Part shown: piece by piece, positions 42,744 through 52,252 of the stretch
Position numbering within the stretch: the stretch's first letter is position 1
How the letters are laid out: each line of letters starts with the position of its first letter
Assembly (NCBI RefSeq): GCF_014650055.1
Contig: NZ_BMUF01000003.1
Location: forward strand, 310,001-374,000
DNA from: Streptomyces malachitofuscus
Lineage (GTDB): Bacteria; Actinomycetota; Actinomycetes; Streptomycetales; Streptomycetaceae
Direction of reading: 5' to 3'
Length of the DNA stretch: 64,000 nt
The notes under the pieces: generated by a model
The model's input: the letters and a program-made list of their open reading frames with translations, nothing else
Database searches by the model: none
What the model was told of the DNA's origin: nothing
Program-made: the position numbers and the translations under genes

Positions 42744-43688
42744 TCAGCCGTACCGCTCGAGAAGGGCCAGGACGTACTCCTCCAGCCGGCCCGCCAGGAC
42801 CGGGGGTGTCAGATCGGTGCGGCCCAGCTCCCGCCAGGGGACGGCGAGCTTCTCCGCGTCGGGGGCGTAGGCCAGGGCATCGAGCAGTCGCCAGTAGAGG
42901 TGGTCACCGGGATCCTCGGCCGTGCCCCCGCCCGCCGCGGCATAGCGGTCGGCGAAGGTCATCCCCTCGGCGGCCCCGTGCAGCAGCGCGAGGGCCGTGG
43001 CGCAGTGGGCCACGTCCAGATCGGCGGGTCCCCAGGAGGTCTCCACCCAGTCGACGACCCCGCTGATCCGCAGCCCGGTGCCGTCGCCCTCGCCGTCGTC
43101 GGCGAAGAGCACGTTGCCGGGGTGGAAGTCGCGGTGCAGGAAGCACGCCCGGTGATCCGGCGGCTCCCGGCGGATGACGTCGACGGCACGGCGCCACAGC
43201 TCCGGCCGCCGGGTGGCCTCGGGCGGGCGCACCCGCTCGGGAGCGGTCCACGCCTGGTAGGCCCGGGGCCGGGTGCGCGCGGTGACCCCGACGCGGTGAA
43301 CGCGCAGCAACTGGCGGGCGAGCAGGTCGGCACGCTCCTCGGCGCCCTCGTCGCCCACCCGCACCGTCCCGGGCAGCAGGGACATCAGCAGGGAGGGGTG
43401 GTCGCAGTGCCGTGCCGTAGGGTCCACCGCGACGAGTGCGGCGGCGGGGACCTCCGTGCCCCGGAGGAGGGACAGCACCGACGCCTCCCGGCCCAGCAGC
43501 CCCTCCGCGTGGCGTACGAAGAACGGCTCGACGAACGACCGCAGTACCAGCGAACGCCGTCCCTCCGGCCCGCGGACGTCCAGCCGGCGCACCTGGGACG
43601 TCCAGCCCCCGCGCAGCCGCACCACCCCCTCGATGCGCTCGCCCGCCGACAGCTGCTTCTCCACCCAGGCCCGCGTGTCGCTCAGCAT
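42744..43688 (-). CDS. Aminoglycoside phosphotransferase-family kinase
   Basis: A 314-residue protein-kinase-like phosphotransferase of the APH/choline kinase superfamily. The catalytic loop is HRDFHPGN at residues 185-192 (Asp187 as base), followed by the metal-binding aspartate in VVDW (Asp213). The N-lobe has [11 protein letters not shown] in place of a classic P-loop. In Streptomyces these proteins are numerous and phosphorylate small molecules; resistance activity cannot be inferred. The gene ends near a small palindrome at 42728-42739 and is divergent from msrA. Confidence 0.85.
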   Translation of the reverse strand: MLSDTRAWVEKQLSAGERIEGVVRLRGGWTSQVRRLDVRGPEGRRSLVLRSFVEPFFVRHAEGLLGREASVLSLLRGTEVPAAALVAVDPTARHCDHPSLLMSLLPGTVRVGDEGAEERADLLARQLLRVHRVGVTARTRPRAYQAWTAPERVRPPEATRRPELWRRAVDVIRREPPDHRACFLHRDFHPGNVLFADDGEGDGTGLRISGVVDWVETSWGPADLDVAHCATALALLHGAAEGMTFADRYAAAGGGTAEDPGDHLYWRLLDALAYAPDAEKLAVPWRELGRTDLTPPVLAGRLEEYVLALLERYG

Positions 43689-43805
43689 GCGGGCAGGTTG
43701 GCCAGGCCGCCGTCCGCCGGTGCGGGCGTGGCCGGAACAATGGGATGCGCGGCGGGGTTCTCACTGGGGAACGTCGCAGGACACCTGGGAGAAGGGCGGG
43801 ACGAG

Positions 43806-44318
43806 ATGACGAGGACCGAGGAGAGGGCGCTGCTCGCGGGCGGCTGTTTCTGGGGCATGCAGGAGCTCATCCGCACGTTCCCGGGCGTGCTGACGACGCG
43901 GGTCGGGTACAGCGGCGGTGACGTGCCCGACGCCACCTACCGCAACCACGGCACCCACGCCGAGTCGATCGAGATCACCTACGACCCGGCCGTCACCGAC
44001 TACCGCACGATCCTGGAGTACTTCTTCCAGATCCACGACCCGACCACGAAGAACCGGCAGGGCAACGACATCGGCATGAGCTACCGCTCCGCCATCTTCT
44101 ACCTCGACGACGAGCAGAAGCGTGTCGCGGAGGACACGATCGCCGATGTCAACGCGTCGGGGCTGTGGCCGGGCGAGGTGGTGACCGAGGTCGCGCCGGC
44201 CGGGCCCTTCTGGGAGGCGGAGCCGGAGCACCAGGACTACCTCCAGCGCTACCCGGACGGCTACACCTGCCACTTCGTCCGCCCCGGCTGGCGGCTGCCG
44301 AAGCGCGCGGAGGCCTGA
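43806..44318 (+). CDS. msrA: Peptide methionine (S)-S-oxide reductase MsrA
   Basis: A 170-residue MsrA. The catalytic GGCFWGM motif puts the nucleophilic cysteine at residue 14; [22 protein letters not shown] and the FFQIHDPTT segments are characteristic. It reduces methionine-S-sulfoxide in proteins and free methionine, using thioredoxin to reset the enzyme. The single late cysteine in GYTCHF is the only visible candidate for a resolving cysteine. The ATG is preceded by AGAAGGGCGGG. Its neighbours, an AhpD-like protein and a catalase further on, fit an oxidative-stress setting. Confidence 0.95.
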   Translation: MTRTEERALLAGGCFWGMQELIRTFPGVLTTRVGYSGGDVPDATYRNHGTHAESIEITYDPAVTDYRTILEYFFQIHDPTTKNRQGNDIGMSYRSAIFYLDDEQKRVAEDTIADVNASGLWPGEVVTEVAPAGPFWEAEPEHQDYLQRYPDGYTCHFVRPGWRLPKRAEA

Positions 44319-44348
44319 CCACCGCTCGAGCAGGTGGGAGCCCGGTCA

Positions 44349-44376
44349 CCGGCCGCCCCCGCGCGGGGGCGGCCGG
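44349..44376. terminator. Bidirectional terminator between msrA and the AhpD-like gene
   Basis: A perfect 12-bp GC stem (44349-44360 with 44365-44376, GCGC loop) between two converging genes. Confidence 0.85.
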
Positions 44377-44383
44377 CCCGGGG

Positions 44384-44857
44384 TCACCCGAACTGGCCGG
44401 GCCGGTAGTCGCCGGCCGGCTGCTGATTGATGACGTTGATGCGGTTGTAGGCGTTGATCACGGCGATCAGCGAGATCAGGGCGACGAGCTGTTCCTCGCC
44501 GAAGTGCTTGGCGGCGTTGGCCCAGGCCTCGTCGTCGACACCGCCGGCCGCGTCGGCGATCCGGGTTCCCTGCTCCGTCAGCTCCAGCGCCGCACGCTCC
44601 GCCTCGGTGAAGACCGTGGCCTCGCGCCAGGCGGCGATCAGATTGAGGCGGACCGGGGTCTCCCCGGCGGCCGTGGCGTCCTTGGTGTGCATGTCGGTGC
44701 AGAAGCCGCACCCGTTGATCTGGCTGGCACGGATCTTCACCAGTTCCTGGGTGGCGTGCGGCAGCCCGGAATCCGTCACCGCCTTGCCCGCCGAGTTGAT
44801 GTGGCGCAGAACCTTGGCGGCGAGGGGGTTGCCGAAGAAGTCGACACGCGCGTTCAT
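44384..44857 (-). CDS. AhpD-like carboxymuconolactone decarboxylase-family peroxidase
   Basis: A 157-residue protein of the carboxymuconolactone decarboxylase superfamily with the AhpD redox motif: Cys50 and Cys53 in NGCGFCTDMH, followed by His57. AhpD-type proteins are thiol peroxidases or alkylhydroperoxidase partners. The ATG at 44857 has AAGGAGAAC immediately upstream, far better than in-frame alternatives upstream. The C-terminus INVINQQPAGDY is typical of this subgroup. It is divergent from a small acidic protein gene and converges on msrA, forming a small redox-defence patch. Confidence 0.88.
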   Translation of the reverse strand: MNARVDFFGNPLAAKVLRHINSAGKAVTDSGLPHATQELVKIRASQINGCGFCTDMHTKDATAAGETPVRLNLIAAWREATVFTEAERAALELTEQGTRIADAAGGVDDEAWANAAKHFGEEQLVALISLIAVINAYNRINVINQQPAGDYRPGQFG

Positions 44858-45033
44858 GATGTTCTCCTTGGTCAGCTTCGCGGATACACCCCACTGACGG
44901 ACCGGCCCGGCCATGTGTGACCGCAACGCGGATGTGGCCTGCGTCACTTGGTGGGACGGTGTGGTGCAGCGCGTCGTTCGCCGGACGCCTTCCGGCCGAT
45001 AACCTGGCCGGATGGACGGGGAGCGGAGCGTCG

Positions 45034-45258
45034 GTGAGTGAGCGTCGGGAACGCGACTGGACGGACATGACGCCCGGGGACTTCGACTGCGAGGCCCCGC
45101 TGTGCCTCAACGTGGGCACCGGCCCGGTCGTGGTGCCGGCCGAGCCGGACGAGTACGGCACCGAGCCGCTGTTCGGCGAGGAGACCCCGGCTCGCCGCCC
45201 GGGCCCGCGCCGCGCCCCGCGCCGGACCGCCCCTGCCGAACAGGGGCAGTTGTTCTGA
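45034..45258 (+). CDS. Small acidic protein of unknown function, 74 residues
   Basis: A 74-residue protein beginning VSERRERDWTDMTPGDFD at a GTG, with GGAG five bases upstream (45025-45028). It is acidic in the first half and Pro/Arg-rich before a C-terminal EQGQLF. The ending EQGQLF and the DMTPGDFD segment recur, in my recollection, in small Streptomyces proteins without a name. It contains two cysteines. No domain or function is recognisable. It lies between the AhpD-like gene (divergent) and the beta-helix protein (convergent). Confidence 0.65.
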   Translation: MSERRERDWTDMTPGDFDCEAPLCLNVGTGPVVVPAEPDEYGTEPLFGEETPARRPGPRRAPRRTAPAEQGQLF

Positions 45259-45282
45259 GTCCGGCGCGGGACGCCGTCACCC

Positions 45283-47859
45283 TCAGGGGAACCGGACGAC
45301 CTTGGACGGGATGGTGTCCGTCCCCGACGTCGGGGCTCCCGTGTCATTGATGACGTGGCGGTACTGCCCCTTGCCGCCGAGGGAGATCACCTGCAGGTGC
45401 CGCATCCGGATGCCGGGCTTGACCGGCACCTGGAATCCGTGGTGCTGCACGATGGTGTCGTCGGACGTGTAGTTGCAGTAGCTGCCCAGCGCCCACGCCT
45501 CGTGCTCGTTCACCGAGTCGGCGACCTTGTAGGCGGCGTACCCGACGATGCCGTCATGGGTGATGGCCGCCTCGTTCGGGGCGTCGTAGGCCTTCTCGTT
45601 CTGGAAGAAGATCGTGCGTCCGCGTTCGCCGCTCCAGACCACGTCGTACTTGTTGAAGTGCTCGACGAACAGGCCCGTGGTGAGGACGTCGTCGCCGTTG
45701 ACGCGCAGCCCGTAGTCGGCGCGGTTGGTCTCCCAGCCGACGCCCTCGCCGTGGTCGGCACGCCAGATCCAGGTGTGGTCGATCAGCACGTCGTCGCTGT
45801 TGACCACGACGGAGTCGGTGGCCAGACCGGGACCCGCGCCGCCGATGCGGACGAACACGTCCTGCATCGTGGTGGGGTTGGCGGAGTGATCGGCCGACGA
45901 TCCCGCCGGGCCGATGCGCAGCAGCGTGTCGGACCTGACCGGCCCCGCGTCGATGAGGAAACCGGCGAGCCGGACACCGTCGACGTCCGCCACGTGCATG
46001 GCGTCGATCCCGCCCTGCGGAACGATCGTCGCCAGACCGAGGCCGAGGACGACCGTGCCGGCACGGTCGACCTCGATCGTCTCGTCGATGCGGTAGACCC
46101 CCGGCGTGAACAGCAGGTTGAGGCCCTGGTCGAGGGCGGCGTTGATGGTCGCGGCCGTGGCACCCGGCTTGACCACGTAGAACCGGTCGAGGGGCAGCGA
46201 GGTACCGCCCGCGTTGGCCGGCCAGGAGACACCGCGCGCGTCGGTGCGCTTGGCGGGCACGAACACCCTGTACTCGTCGCCGTCGAGGTACAGGAACGGC
46301 TTCTCGCGGGAGATCGGCGTGGTGTCGAACGTGGTGTAGGGGCCGGTCTCGAAGTTGCTCGCCGGAGCGCCCTGGACGCCGGTGAACGTCATGTTCCACA
46401 CGCCGTTGGTCCAGCCGCCGACGGAGCTGTCCCGGGTGTACCACTGCTGCTGGGAGTAGGGGCCGACCGTGCCGTCGATCTTCGAGTCGGCGATGTAGCC
46501 GCCGGAGGCCCAGCCGTAGCCGTTGGGTGCGAGGTTGAGACCGCCCTTGACGTGGATCCGGCGGAACGGAGCGGCCTGGGCGACTGCCCACCGGTTGGTG
46601 CCGCTGACGGGGTTGATGGCGAGGTTCTCCGCCGAACGCCAGAAATTCTGTGTGGCGTTGCCGTCGAACCAGCCGGCGTCCACGGTGATGTCGCCGTTGA
46701 TCTGCACGTCGTCGGGGTTGAGACCGAGCCCCGAGACGGAGGTGTAGAAGCCCAGTTGGGCGTTGATGCCGTTGTACGTGCCCGGCTTCAGCAGGAACTG
46801 GTAGCGCCCGTCGCCGAACTGGCTCTTCTCCTGGCGGGCGAAGACCTGGTCGAACTTCTGCTGGAGGTCCGGCGTCGACGGGTCGACGACGATGACGTTC
46901 GGGCCCAGGTCGCCGCCGCCCTCGATCGGTCCGCCGCCGTCGTCGGACGTGGTGTGCACGGCGACCTCCCACAGGGAGTAGCCGTAGCCGGTGGCGCGCG
47001 CCGTGCCGAGGACGCGGACGTACCTGCCCTCGCCGCTCACCTCGTAGGAGGCCCGGCCCCCGGTGGCGCCGGTGACGGACTTGAGCGTGGTCCAGTTCTG
47101 CCCGTCGGCGGAGGCCTCGATCCGGAACTCCTCGGCGTAGGCGGCCTCCCAGTCCAGGTCCACCTTGCACAGGTCGCGCACCGCGCCCAGGTCGACCCGC
47201 ACCCACTGCGGGTCCGAGGCCTGGCTCGACCAGCGGGTGCCCGTGTCACCGTCGAAGGCGGCGGAGGCCGGAGTGCCCGCGTTCTCCGTGGAGGAGGCGG
47301 TGGCGGGCCTGCCCTGGGCGGAGTTGCCCGCCCCGCAGGAGCCGGCCGGGTCGCCCCCGGTGGTGCCGAAGACCTGGAACTCCCACAGGGAGTAGCCCCA
47401 TGAGGTGGCCCGGTCCAGGCCCTGCATCCGGACGTAACGGGCCTGCCCCGACACGTCCACCGTGTCGACGCCGCCGTCGCTGCCGGCCACCGTCCTGGCG
47501 TCGGTCCAGCCGCTGCCGTCCTGCGAGAACTGGATCTTGTAGTCCTTGCCGTGGGCGGCCTCCCAGTCGAGGACGACCCGGGTGACGGACGCCGTGGCGC
47601 CGAGGTCGACCTGCAGCCACTGGTCGTCGCTCGCGGCCGACGACCACCGGGTGCCGGTGTCGCCGTCCACAGCGCCGCTCGCGGGCGTTCCGGCGTTCTC
47701 GGTCGAGGAGGCGGTGGCCGTTCTGCCCTGGGACAGGGGTGTCTCGGCCGCGGCGGCCGGTGTCTGTGCGGCGGGCAGCGTGAGGAGGGCCGCCGTGGCG
47801 ACGAGTGCCGCGCCGAGGGCTCTGCGTCTCGGACGACCGAAATGTTCGCTGTTTCTCAT
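45283..47859 (-). CDS. Secreted protein with two discoidin (F5/8, CBM32) domains and a beta-helix
   Basis: An 858-residue exoprotein. A signal peptide ends near AAAAE (residue 39). Two tandem F5/8-type/CBM32 domains follow (about 45-170 and 178-305), each starting with a nearly identical ASSTENAGTPAS segment, DGDTGTRWSS, and ending GYSLWEF/V. A Gly-rich linker leads to a large right-handed parallel beta-helix (about 330-850) with two lobes, containing DHTWIWRADHGEG and VEHFNKYDVVWSGE. The overall plan resembles beta-1,3-glucanase-like (GH55-type) or related polysaccharide-active proteins, but I cannot assign catalytic residues. It should bind and perhaps cleave fungal or plant glucans outside the cell. 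Confidence 0.8.
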   Translation of the reverse strand: MRNSEHFGRPRRRALGAALVATAALLTLPAAQTPAAAAETPLSQGRTATASSTENAGTPASGAVDGDTGTRWSSAASDDQWLQVDLGATASVTRVVLDWEAAHGKDYKIQFSQDGSGWTDARTVAGSDGGVDTVDVSGQARYVRMQGLDRATSWGYSLWEFQVFGTTGGDPAGSCGAGNSAQGRPATASSTENAGTPASAAFDGDTGTRWSSQASDPQWVRVDLGAVRDLCKVDLDWEAAYAEEFRIEASADGQNWTTLKSVTGATGGRASYEVSGEGRYVRVLGTARATGYGYSLWEVAVHTTSDDGGGPIEGGGDLGPNVIVVDPSTPDLQQKFDQVFARQEKSQFGDGRYQFLLKPGTYNGINAQLGFYTSVSGLGLNPDDVQINGDITVDAGWFDGNATQNFWRSAENLAINPVSGTNRWAVAQAAPFRRIHVKGGLNLAPNGYGWASGGYIADSKIDGTVGPYSQQQWYTRDSSVGGWTNGVWNMTFTGVQGAPASNFETGPYTTFDTTPISREKPFLYLDGDEYRVFVPAKRTDARGVSWPANAGGTSLPLDRFYVVKPGATAATINAALDQGLNLLFTPGVYRIDETIEVDRAGTVVLGLGLATIVPQGGIDAMHVADVDGVRLAGFLIDAGPVRSDTLLRIGPAGSSADHSANPTTMQDVFVRIGGAGPGLATDSVVVNSDDVLIDHTWIWRADHGEGVGWETNRADYGLRVNGDDVLTTGLFVEHFNKYDVVWSGERGRTIFFQNEKAYDAPNEAAITHDGIVGYAAYKVADSVNEHEAWALGSYCNYTSDDTIVQHHGFQVPVKPGIRMRHLQVISLGGKGQYRHVINDTGAPTSGTDTIPSKVVRFP

Positions 47860-48378
47860 GCGTCAGCCTTCTCCTGGTGCGATGTGGGGACGCGGGGCGG
47901 GCCCGCGTGCGCGCAGGCCGAACCGTCCGCGCGGCGGGTGGTGCGGTGGTGCGGCTCTTCCTGTGGACGACGGCATGCCGGAGGACGAACACGCCTGCCC
48001 GGCTGCTTAGTTCAGGCTTTGATTTAAGTGGTGAGACATTCGGCGGGCAAGCCCTCCGACGTGAATTGGTGAAACGGGCGCGCGGCCGGCGGCGGTGCTC
48101 GGTGCCGAATCCGCATGCCTTGACTTCCGGGCCGCGGGTACGCGGGCGGGGCGGTCGGATCCGGCGGGGGACCGGGAGGGAGTACGGATGTGGGTGCTGC
48201 GGGCGGGGAGTTCACCCCATCGGGCCGCGCCTGCTGCGCATGCGTTTCCACCGTGAGACGGTGACCATGCCCGATGCCCTTTTCGAGTCCTTTGTCCCAT
48301 TGGGTCGCCCGCAGTCGGCAATCGAACGCACGGCCACCCCGTCCGTGGCCGGTCTGAAGCGGAGGAGAGTCACCCCCC
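47860..48378. other. Divergent promoter region of the beta-helix and catalase genes
   Basis: 519 bases without a supported gene. It holds a short AT-richer patch (48005-48045), plausible as the promoter area of the beta-helix gene, and a SigB-type promoter for the catalase at 48117-48141. GGAGGAGAG (48361-48369) is the catalase ribosome site. Confidence 0.5.
48117..48141 (+). promoter_or_regulatory. SigB-type promoter for the large catalase gene
   Basis: GCCT (48117-48120), 15 bases, then GGGTAC (48136-48141) fit the Streptomyces SigB consensus GNNT-N14-16-GGGTAC/T. S. coelicolor catB, the large catalase, is known to be SigB-dependent. The start codon is 238 bases downstream, giving a long leader. 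Confidence 0.5.
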
Positions 48379-50655
48379 ATGAGCGAGGCCAATCCCGTCA
48401 AGCGGGCAGCCAAGAAGATCACCGAAAGCCTGCAGGGCGACCCCTCGGCCCCGGCCGACGGAATTCCCGGCCGCCCGGGCCCTCAGCCGCCCACCGTGGC
48501 CGAGCCGACCGAACCCCGCGACCCGCTGCCGCCCAAGCCGGACCAGAGCGGCCCGGACACCGTGTCGCCCACCGGGCAGCCGACCGGTGCCGACCCGGCA
48601 CGGATGGCCCAGTCCGGGAGCCGTCTGACCAACGCGCAGGGCACACGGCTGTACGACACCGACCACTCGCTCAAGGCGGGCCCGCGCGGCCCCGTCCTGC
48701 TCCAGGACCACCATCTGCGCGAGAAGGTCATGCACTTCGACCACGAGCGCATCCCGGAGCGCGTGGTCCACGCCCGCGGCGCGGGCGCGCACGGGGTCTT
48801 CCGCAGCTACGGCACGGCGGCCTCCGTGACCAAGGCCGGCTTCCTCGCCCCGGACGTCGAGACACCGGTGTTCGTACGGTTCTCCACCGTGGTCGGCTCA
48901 CGCGGCTCCGCCGACACCGTGCGCGACACGCGCGGCTTCGCGACGAAGTTCTACACCAGCGAGGGCGTCTTCGACCTGGTCGGCAACAACATCCCGGTCT
49001 TCTTCATCCAGGACGCCATCAAGTTCCCCGACGTCGTGCACGCCGCGAAGCCGCACCCGGACCGGGAGATCCCGCAGGCGCAGAGCGCCCACGACACCTT
49101 CTGGGACTTCGTCTCGCTGCACACCGAGGCGACCCACCACACGATCTTCTTCATGGGCGACCGCGGCATCCCCCGCTCCTACCGGATGATGGAGGGATTC
49201 GGCGTCCACACCTTCCGCCTCGTGAACGCCGAGGGCGGCACGACGCTGGTGAAGTTCCACTGGAAGCCCAAGCTGGGCGTGCACTCCCTGGTGTGGGACG
49301 AGGCGCAGCTCATCAACGGCAACGACCCGGACTTCCATCGCCGGGACCTGGCGGACGCCATCGAGTCGGGTGCGTACCCGCAGTGGGAACTGGGCATCCA
49401 GACCTTCCCCGACACCCCGGAGCAGACCTTCGAGGGCATCGACCTGCTGGACCCGACGAACATCGTGCCCGAGGAGCTCGCGCCGGTGCAGCCGATCGGG
49501 CTGATGACCCTCGACCGGAACCCGTCCAACTTCTTCGCCGAGACCGAACAGGTGGCCTTCCACGTCGGTCACCTCGTGCCCGGCATCGACATCACCGACG
49601 ACCCGCTGCTCGCCGGTCGGCTCTTCTCGTACCTGGACACCCAGATCACCCGCCTCGGCGGCCCCAACTTTCCGCAGCTGCCCATCAACCGCCCGCACGC
49701 GCCGGTCAACGACATGCTGCGCGACGGCATGCACCAGACCGCCGTGCACCGGGGCGTGGCACCGTACCGGCCCAACTCCCTCGACGGGGGCTGCCCGTTC
49801 ACGGCGGGAGCGGACGCCGGCGCGTTCGTCGAGACACCGGTGCGCATTCCTGAGGCGTCGAAGGTGCGCGAGGCGCCGGAGTCGTTCGCCGACCACTTCA
49901 GCCAGCCCCGCCGCTTCTGGCTGAGTATGAGCCCGGTGGAGCGCGAGCACATCATCGGCGCCTACACCTTCGAACTGGGCAAGTGCTACGAGGAGGCCAT
50001 CAGGAAACGGACCCTCCAGGTCCTGGCCAACATCGACCCCGAGCTGTGCGCCGGCGTCGCGGAAGGGCTCGGACTGCCGGCACCGGAGCCCACCGTGCCG
50101 CTCGCCGACGTCGAACCGAGTCCGGCGCTCTCCCAGGTCGGGAAGACCTGGCCGGTGGACGGCCGCGTCATCGGTGTCCTCACCGCCCCGGACGGCGACC
50201 TCGACGCGGTGCACGCGGTACGGGACGCGGTGCTGGAAGCCGGCATGGTCCCCCTGATCGTCGCACCGACCGGCGGCACCCTCGGCTCGGGCGCAGGCGC
50301 GCTGACCGCCCAGCGCAGCTATGTGACCGCGCGCTCCATCGAGTTCGACGCCGTCCTGCTGGCGGGCCCGCCGGCGGTGGGCGGTGACGCACCGGGTGCG
50401 CGCGACGGCAAGGGTGCGCCCTCGGCCTCGCGGCCGGCGACGGATCCGCGGGTGGACCAACTGCTGGCGGAGGCATTCCGGCACGGCAAGGCGATCGGCG
50501 CGTGGGCGGGCGGGGAGGCGGCCCTGGAAGCGGCGGGCGTCCCCACCGACGCCCCGGGCATCGTCGTCGCCGACTCCGGCACGGCAGTCCTCGAACAGGT
50601 CCGCGAGCTCCTGACGTCCCACCGAGTCTGGACCCGCTTCACCCCCCAAGCCTGA
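48379..50655 (+). CDS. katE: Large-subunit monofunctional catalase (HPII / CatB type)
   Basis: A 758-residue clade-2 haem catalase. A polar N-terminal extension (about residues 1-90) precedes the catalase core with catalytic His131 ([12 protein letters not shown]), the distal Asn in GNNIPVFF near 204, and the haem-ligand Tyr near 418 in RLFSYLDTQ. Residues about 600-758 form the flavodoxin-like/class I amidotransferase-like C-terminal domain ([17 protein letters not shown]) typical of large catalases. It decomposes hydrogen peroxide in the cytoplasm. Streptomyces orthologues protect against osmotic and late-growth stress, which fits the SigB-type promoter upstream. A terminator follows immediately. 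Confidence 0.95.
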   Translation: MSEANPVKRAAKKITESLQGDPSAPADGIPGRPGPQPPTVAEPTEPRDPLPPKPDQSGPDTVSPTGQPTGADPARMAQSGSRLTNAQGTRLYDTDHSLKAGPRGPVLLQDHHLREKVMHFDHERIPERVVHARGAGAHGVFRSYGTAASVTKAGFLAPDVETPVFVRFSTVVGSRGSADTVRDTRGFATKFYTSEGVFDLVGNNIPVFFIQDAIKFPDVVHAAKPHPDREIPQAQSAHDTFWDFVSLHTEATHHTIFFMGDRGIPRSYRMMEGFGVHTFRLVNAEGGTTLVKFHWKPKLGVHSLVWDEAQLINGNDPDFHRRDLADAIESGAYPQWELGIQTFPDTPEQTFEGIDLLDPTNIVPEELAPVQPIGLMTLDRNPSNFFAETEQVAFHVGHLVPGIDITDDPLLAGRLFSYLDTQITRLGGPNFPQLPINRPHAPVNDMLRDGMHQTAVHRGVAPYRPNSLDGGCPFTAGADAGAFVETPVRIPEASKVREAPESFADHFSQPRRFWLSMSPVEREHIIGAYTFELGKCYEEAIRKRTLQVLANIDPELCAGVAEGLGLPAPEPTVPLADVEPSPALSQVGKTWPVDGRVIGVLTAPDGDLDAVHAVRDAVLEAGMVPLIVAPTGGTLGSGAGALTAQRSYVTARSIEFDAVLLAGPPAVGGDAPGARDGKGAPSASRPATDPRVDQLLAEAFRHGKAIGAWAGGEAALEAAGVPTDAPGIVVADSGTAVLEQVRELLTSHRVWTRFTPQA

Positions 50656-50662
50656 CAACCAA

Positions 50663-50693
50663 AGCGCGGGAGCACCCCCACGGCTCCCGCGCT
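50663..50693 (+). terminator. Terminator of the catalase gene
   Basis: A perfect 11-bp stem (50663-50673 with 50683-50693, 9-base loop) starting eight bases after the catalase stop. Confidence 0.8.
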
Positions 50694-50989
50694 CCCGTTC
50701 CCGCGCTCCGTTCCCGCGTTCCCGCGGCTCCCGCACCCCCCCCGCATCCGCGGGCAGTCGTGCCGCTGGGGCGGCACGGGTGGGCGCGACGGCACCCCGC
50801 AAGCGCCGGGCTGCGCAACCCCGGCCTCCGCACCCACACCGCAGGCTCGGACACCCCTTGACCTGCGCCCCCGGACGGCGCCGCGCCGCACCCCCACCGC
50901 GCCGTACAGTGAAGAGGAACGCCGGGTTCCGCCCGGAGCCCGCCGGCGAGCACCACGCCCCGCCCCCTCCCGAAGCAGCCGGTCAGGAC
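50694..50989. other. Repeat-containing intergenic region
   Basis: After the catalase terminator there is a run of imperfect CCCGCG/TTCCCG tandem units (50694-50735), then the interspersed repeat copy 2 (50750-50801), then the promoter region of the SplB-like gene. No gene is seen. Confidence 0.55.
50750..50801. repeat. Interspersed Streptomyces repeat, copy 2 (intact)
   Basis: It shares its left 15 bases exactly and its right 23 bases with two mismatches with the repeat at 13771-13890. Its centre is a small hairpin (GTGCCGC/GCGGCAC, 50760-50777), which in copy 1 is replaced by the 83-bp palindrome. Confidence 0.7.
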
Positions 50990-52174
50990 ATGCGCCACCA
51001 CCCTTCTCCGTCCCAAACCCCGCAGGAGCCGCTCTTCGGCCTGGACGAGCTGCCGCAGCCGCCGACGGCGGACGCGCCACCCCCGTCCGCCACCCCCTTC
51101 CGCGACTCCCCGGACGCCCGCCGCCTCCTCGCGATCCGCGAGATCCACGCCGAACCCGCCGCCGTCGTCTCCCCTCGCGGCCGGCAGATCCTCGCCCGCT
51201 TCCCCGACGCCCGGCTGATCGAGGTCGACTCCCATTGGCGCATCCCCGAGCTGCACGGCAACGAGGGCAGCGCCGACCGCTGGATGCGGATCAAGCGCGA
51301 GACCCTCGTCCTGGGTGTGAAGAAGACCCTCACCACCCGCCCCAACGGCCGCTCCGCCGACTGGATCGCCCCCGGCCCGTCCAACGGCTGCGCCCTGTCC
51401 TGCGTGTACTGCTACGTGCCCCGGCGCAAGGGCTTCGCCAACCCCATCACCCTCTTCACCAACATCGACGCCATCATCGGCCACCTCGCCCGCCACGTCG
51501 CCGCGCAGGGCCCCAAACCGGAACCCAACCAGTGCGACCCCGAGGCATGGGTGTACGACATCGGGGAGAACGGCGACTGCTCCGTGGACGCCCTCGTCTG
51601 CGACAACACCGCCGATCTGGTCCGCGCCTTCCGCGACTGGCCCACCGCGAAGGCGTCGTTCGCCACCAAGTTCGTCAACCCCGACCTGCTGGCGCTCGAC
51701 CCGCGCGGCCGCACCCGCGTCCGGTTCTCGGTGATGCCGCCCGAGGACTCCCGCCTGCTCGACCTGCGCACCAGCCCGGTCGACCGGCGCATCGCCGCCG
51801 CCGCCGACTTCCTCGACGCCGGGTACGAGGTGCACTTCAACCTCTCGCCCGTCGTCGTCCGCCCCGGCTGGCAGGACGCCTGGACCGAACTGCTGCGGCA
51901 CATGGACGACGTACTGCCGGAGCGCGTCAAGCGGCAGGCACGGGCCGAAGTGATCATGCTCACCCACAACGCGGACCTGCACGAGGTCAACCTGCGCTGG
52001 CACCCGCGCGGCGAGGACGTGCTGTGGCGGCCCGACGCGCAGGAGACCAAGCGCTCCCAGAACGGCGCCCTCAACCTCCGCTACCGGGCCGGTGTCAAGC
52101 GGCGTGCTCTCGAGGAGCTGCGGGAGCTGCTCGCCCGCCACACGCCGTGGCTGGGTGTGCGGTACGCCTTCTGA
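50990..52174 (+). CDS. Radical SAM protein, spore photoproduct lyase-like family
   Basis: A 394-residue radical SAM protein. The cluster-binding cysteines are Cys134, Cys138 and Cys141 in NGCALSCVYCY, the CX3CX2C pattern with aromatic residue before the last Cys. The EAWVYDIGENGDCSVDALV and LTHNADLHEVNLRWHP segments match the Streptomyces group annotated as SplB-like. True spore photoproduct lyase repairs a thymine dimer in Bacillus spores and also needs a further cysteine; a DNA-repair role here is likely by homology but unproven. The N-terminal 40 residues are Pro-rich. The ATG at 50990 is the first in-frame start near GGTCAGG. Confidence 0.82.
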   Translation: MRHHPSPSQTPQEPLFGLDELPQPPTADAPPPSATPFRDSPDARRLLAIREIHAEPAAVVSPRGRQILARFPDARLIEVDSHWRIPELHGNEGSADRWMRIKRETLVLGVKKTLTTRPNGRSADWIAPGPSNGCALSCVYCYVPRRKGFANPITLFTNIDAIIGHLARHVAAQGPKPEPNQCDPEAWVYDIGENGDCSVDALVCDNTADLVRAFRDWPTAKASFATKFVNPDLLALDPRGRTRVRFSVMPPEDSRLLDLRTSPVDRRIAAAADFLDAGYEVHFNLSPVVVRPGWQDAWTELLRHMDDVLPERVKRQARAEVIMLTHNADLHEVNLRWHPRGEDVLWRPDAQETKRSQNGALNLRYRAGVKRRALEELRELLARHTPWLGVRYAF

Positions 52175-52229
52175 CGGCCCGACAGATGCTTTTCCACTTT
52201 GCCGCAGGTCACCCCCTGATAACGGGAAT

Positions 52230-52248
52230 TAAGGGTAGGCTAACCTTG
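52230..52248 (+). promoter_or_regulatory. DmdR/IdeR iron box
   Basis: TAAGGGTAGGCTAACCTTG matches the 19-bp iron-box consensus TTAGGTTAGGCTAACCTAA at 15 of 19 positions. TAACCT (52241-52246) within it is a good -10 element, and the GTG start at 52253 lies seven bases further, so the mRNA may be leaderless. Iron-loaded DmdR would block the promoter. Confidence 0.85.
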
Positions 52249-52252
52249 CCTC

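Noticed and set aside
50694..50735. CCCGCG/TTCCCG short tandem run considered as CRISPR-like or VNTR
   Set aside because: Units are too short and irregular, no spacers, and it directly follows a terminator; probably slippage-type simple sequence.
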